Positions 1 to 64,000 of a stretch of DNA of 64,000 nt are shown piece by piece. The stretch lies in assembly GCA_949710005.1 (NCBI GenBank), contig OX453285.1, forward strand, positions 27,313,002-27,377,001, written 5' to 3'. This stretch comes from Ricordea florida. Taxonomy: Eukaryota > Cnidaria > Anthozoa > Corallimorpharia > Ricordeidae. Position 1 is the stretch's first letter. The number at the start of each line of letters is the position of its first letter. The position numbers and the translations under genes are program-made. Below the pieces are notes generated by a model. The model saw only the letters and a program-made list of their open reading frames with translations. It made no database searches and was not told the origin of the DNA.

Positions 1-14
1 TTCAAAGTACATGG

Positions 15-491
15 TTAAGAATCAATAAATACATCTATGTCTGTTTTGTTTGAAATTCTTTGAACAGTGGAAGCATAGTGCATTTCACCTATGTGCCCTA
101 TATGTATAGTCCTACAATTCTGTGAAACATTTGCAGCTTCAACAAAGCTTCTTTCACTAAAATTTTCATTTGACTCCACAATATTAATTTTCAAATTCAT
201 AGCATCTGCCACAGCTTGAATTATGATGTGATCAGCCCACATCCCTTGTCTGGACATTGAAGTTAAATATTGAGACCACGTCATATTATCTGCAACACTT
301 TCTATAAATTGTTCAGGGTGGTCTAACAAATATTGAACTCCAGCAGTTCTTACTCCTGAATGACGTCTTGCTTCATTGTATAACTGATGTGCTACAGCTC
401 TAAAGAAGCAATCCCCATTTCCTCCTACATCTAGTGAAATGAGTCCAAGAGTATGTATTCTGTTATAAAAAAACTTAATCATTGTTCTCAT
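15..491 (-). pseudogene. OTU-type cysteine protease domain of a decayed transposon
   Basis: The 158-residue frame has the OTU catalytic block GNGDCFFRAV (nucleophile Cys) near residue 27, and a HY motif (EMHYAS) near residue 136 that fits the catalytic histidine. Such OTU domains are common in cnidarian transposon proteins, including Helitron-type proteins; which family this is cannot be decided here. The frame overlaps an upstream frame bearing a 2A-like motif in a different phase, which suggests frameshift decay. The rest of the protein would lie left of the window. Confidence 0.65.
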
Positions 492-690
492 CGCATATTA
501 CTCTTAACGAGGTGGGAATACTGCTTCCTCTCGGACCTGGATTTAAGTCAATATCTCCTGACAGCAAAGTTTTTAATTTTGATACATTACACAATGATTC
601 AGACTTAAAATAATTGCTATAAAAACTGTCTTCTCTCTTCAAAAACCTGATGTCCCATTGTTTATACTGACTAGCAATGCTATACAACAA
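475..690 (-). pseudogene. Fragment with 2A-like ribosome-skipping motif
   Basis: The short frame contains LLSGDIDLNPGP (532-567), close to the DxExNPGP motif of 2A peptides found in viruses and many invertebrate retroelements; here the usual Glu is Asp. It lies immediately upstream of the OTU domain but in another frame. It is likely part of the same decayed transposon protein. Confidence 0.5.
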
Positions 691-691
691 T

Positions 692-1300
692 CATGAAGCA
701 GGAACTGCACTTTTAATCAAACTTGTTTCTTTTTCTCAGTTTTCTGTGTTTTAGCGAGTTCAAAACTTTTTTTCAGTGATATTCTGGAAGGTTCTCTATC
801 TCTTACTTTTCGATTCCTCAGTTGTCTGGACTGCTGCAAAATCCTACTGCAATGATCAGTAATATTAAATACACTTTTATAATTATTGTCAGCTTCTAAT
901 GTAATATTCATTTTATCATCAAAAGCCTTATCATCACATTCTAAACCAGGCACAGAAATCAAACATTTTTCAGTGTGACAGCCTTTTTTTAAACTTGTTT
1001 ATCGCCACAATCCCTTTGGCTGCAATTTGCGTCTGACAAGAAACTTGTATTCGTGTTTTCAAAGTCAGCATTTATTCCCCGAAATGAATTGTTGGTTTCC
1101 TGTAGGAAATAATTCGTGTCACAAAGGTCAATGTTGGTTCCCCGAAGGGAATTGTTGGTTTCCCGAAGGAAATTGAATGACCCAGAACACTTTTGAGCAG
1201 CAACACAAATCACGCGCTCATCATGGTGGTCTTTCAAACATCTTAGCGGTTCGGCAAAATTCCATTTTCTTTTGGAAACTCTAAAGCTTACACCTTCGAA
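692..1300 (-). other. Probable decayed transposon coding sequence upstream of the 2A/OTU segment
   Basis: Two short frames (717-962 and 989-1237) lie upstream on the same strand in differing phases. The second has internal repeats of the type FLRETNNSLRGTN. I recognise no domain. Position and strand suggest they are the N-terminal part of the same broken transposon gene. Confidence 0.35.
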
Positions 1301-1648
1301 AAAACTTAAAAATGTCTTTAGGAAAAAATGTTAGCCACAGTGTTTGAATGCTGTGCCTGATCTGTGGTATAAAATAACGATAAAACATAGTAAAGTATTT
1401 ATCTTACCTTCACTCGACGAGCACATGGAAAAAGGGTTGACGCAGCTCAATCTTCTTGCAGTCGATATAAATTCGACAAAATGGCGAAAACATATCGGTA
1501 ATTATCGTTTGCACAATCCGTCGCCGTATCTTCGCCGTAGATACACGAAACAAACCCGAAATATCTTCCTGACTCATTCGAGAGGAAACCGATTTTCTTT
1601 CGACTAAAATCGCTGCCGAAAAACCGAAGATAAACCGAAGATTCGAGT

Positions 1649-1690
1649 ATTACTTACTTACTTACTTACGCACGCACGCACGCACTTACA
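1649..1690. repeat. (ACTT)n / (ACGC)n microsatellite
   Basis: Four to five copies of ACTT pass directly into four copies of ACGC. The 1300-1750 stretch shows no other recognisable feature. Confidence 0.85.
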
Positions 1691-1751
1691 CGACCGATGA
1701 CATAGAGGCTTACTGCCTGGTTACCAGGCAGTAGCCACAAAAAGAACTTGA

Positions 1752-2308
1752 GCGCTTACCATTTGAGTGGAATTTTCGGTGAATTTTTTGCGACAAATGG
1801 TACAGTACTTTTTCTCGTCAAGGAAAAGGGAACGGATTGATCTGTACCATTTGACCCGAAGTCTCGGATGCCAGTAAGCTGGGACCTAGTATCAATGTTT
1901 TCCTGCTCTACTTAACTCAAAAGCACGAACCGTTAGAACAAAAGAAAAACATAACAGTATCAACAACGAAAACTTAAATCTTTCACACCTGGGGTGCGAT
2001 AGGTGTGTTGGAGGAACTGGAAGAGATTTGTCGAGGAGAACAAGCAGTTTTCGAATCGATAAACTTGTAACATTTGATCATGATCATTCGAGATATCCGC
2101 CATGCTGTCATCTCGAAAATATTAAGGTGAGGAACCTGGCACTGGTATTTTCAAATGGTACAGAAATTTCCGGATATTCCGGTACAACCGAGAAAAAGGT
2201 AATACCTTGGAAGGTATTACTTTTTTTCCGAAAATATTCCACTGGAATAAACCGTTCCATTTGAACTTTTACCGGAATTTCCTGTTTTTCCGTACAAATG
2301 GTAAGCGT
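1752..2308. mobile_element. Possible small inverted-repeat element beside the exon 26 donor
   Basis: The ends read CGCTTACCATTTG on the left and its inverse CAAATGGTAAGCG on the right, about 555 bases apart. Internal AAATGGTA and CCGGAA..TTCCGG motifs recur. No clear target duplication is visible. The right end lies only a few bases from the splice donor of cadherin exon 26. Confidence 0.4.
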
Positions 2309-2319
2309 CCCTTGCTTAC

Positions 2320-62741
<60,422 letters not shown>

Positions 62742-63832
62742 CTGCAGACAAAAACAAACAACCTTTTTTCCTACTAACCTAATAGGCAATCAATCTAAAA
62801 TTACAAATGGAATCGCAAAGCGTAATACCTAGAGAATACAAAGAGAAGATTAATTTCTATAATGGCAACTATGACTTAAGCTGAACTTATCATGTTTCCT
62901 CTCCCTTGACAAGAGTAACAGCTTTTTGGGACAAATACAATCATTTTGATCTTAATAGTTTTGTGCCATCGGGTTGATCAATTAGCGAATCTAGAAGGTT
63001 CCGACTCTTTAGATAACAAAAGTGTTAGATTAGATTGCTATCTTTTACAGAAATGGGACCAAACGAACACCAATCGACAAAGAGAATGGCCCAAGGGCGA
63101 GCCCCTAAGGATTTTGCTTAAGGTTTCCTGCTGTGCTTCTTTCGTTACTGAATCGGGAATAGCAAGAGACACGGTGTAACTGGTGTCTCACAAACTGAAT
63201 GTCCTAAGGCGCAAAACCGGAAAGTAAGATGACGTCAACTAACTTGCCATTTTGCTCAGTGTGGTACGACATTATGGGGAGGAGATAATACCTAAGCCCC
63301 GAGTTTAATATCAAACTCAGCTCTGTGATAAGCTCAGTGCCAGTTCCTGTAACAATGCTAAACTAGCTTTGCAGTGATTTCACATTCAATGCGAAATGGA
63401 AACTGAGCATAATATTTCGTATTTATATTCGGGATGCACTAGATGTACTCAAACGTTATTATCTATTGAAGCGTAAACTGAATGGAGCATTTCTTGCACG
63501 TTTTCATAACCGCAGCGGATTGAGCCTTCATAGGATTTATTAACACGTTTATGGAAAACGGTATCATTGATTGAGTTCATACAAAATTTAAAATGCGGTT
63601 TAATAGTTTCATGATTCTGTGTACCTAAACAACGGTGTATGACCAAACCTTCACTTGTTTTCCTCAATGGTGGCGGTAACTTTTGCTTTAATTAAGAAAG
63701 GTATACCGCTTGAGAATCAGTGCTATGGAAAGCTACTCATGAACATTTTTAAGCGATATTGACTTGTTTTCTTTTTCAATATTTGCTTAAGAGGAATACA
63801 TGTACCTAGTTTATTAGCCTCAATCACATGAG
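62742..63832. other. Intron or 5' flank of the cadherin gene, nothing recognised
   Basis: No cadherin motif, signal peptide exon or repeat with clear ends was seen, so the upstream exon lies beyond the window. Confidence 0.5.
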
Positions 63833-63905
63833 CCTCCTATAGCTCAGTGGTAGAGCGTCCTAACTAGTAATGCAGAAGGTCGTAAGTTCGACTCAGGGAG
63901 AATTC
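63833..63905 (+). repeat. tRNA-like sequence (pseudo-tRNA or SINE head)
   Basis: TAGCTCAGTGGTAGAGC matches the A box and GTTCGACTC the B box of tRNA promoters. The loop CTAGTAA would give an AGT (threonine) anticodon, but the acceptor, anticodon and T stems pair poorly. A decayed tRNA or the head of a tRNA-derived SINE is more likely than a working tRNA. Confidence 0.5.
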
Positions 63906-64000
63906 GGGTTTTCTTTTCTCGAGTTTGTCCATGAAAGTGCTAAAAAATACATCTTTCATCAATGGTGAAAATGTGCGTCGCATTTTGCTTTAGCAGTACC

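Noticed and set aside
63833-63905. A functional tRNA-Thr
   Set aside because: A and B boxes are good but most stems mispair, so I list it as tRNA-like only.

Overview
The window looks like nuclear DNA from a cnidarian, most likely a stony coral. It shows spliced genes with GT..AG introns, a giant cadherin, dense small inverted-repeat elements (including hairpin types that I recognise from coral genomes), CTA microsatellites and Polinton/Maverick-type elements. The species assignment is inference.

The backbone is one very large cadherin gene on the minus strand. I could place 26 consecutive exons between 62741 (5' side) and 2320 (3' side). They total 15,417 coding bases, about 5,100 residues and nearly 50 extracellular cadherin repeats. 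Every exon-exon junction keeps frame. The signal peptide lies beyond the right edge and the membrane/cytoplasmic part beyond the left edge. The 5' half (49-63 kb) has few long exons and a two-repeat higher-order unit. The 3' half (2-48 kb) has short exons and alternating repeats with an extra cysteine pair. One exon begins with an in-frame TAG (48184-48186) that also supplies an alternative splice acceptor.

One cadherin intron (5663-36738, 31 kb) holds almost all mobile DNA. It contains two related Polinton-like elements in opposite orientation: element 1 at 6449-19891 and element 2 at 22161-36338. Element 2 sits inside the last exon of a PHD-finger-like gene that belongs to, or is trapped between, the ends of another DNA transposon (21065-36699). 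Both elements carry the same gene set: a SAP-domain family-B DNA polymerase, a retroviral-type integrase, a capsid protein, a packaging ATPase, seven small structural-type proteins of which several have membrane segments, one larger tail-anchored protein, and a SAP/Cys-rich protein. Polymerase and SAP/Cys genes start inside the two terminal inverted repeats, so the repeat supplies promoter and SAP domain to both. The terminal tandem repeats of the two elements are unrelated in sequence although their genes are closely similar. A TTTAAAGA-like motif precedes most start codons.

Each element is damaged in different genes. Element 1 has a stop codon in the polymerase gene and a frameshift in the SAP/Cys gene. 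Element 2 has a one-base deletion and a 100-bp perfect palindrome inserted in the large tail-anchored gene. I saw no adenain-type protease in either element.

The left edge (1-1300) is a decayed transposon coding region with a 2A-like motif and an OTU protease domain. The remaining introns hold small inverted-repeat elements, tandem repeats, a LINE tail, a retroelement fragment fused to a long CTA microsatellite, and a tRNA-like sequence at the right edge.
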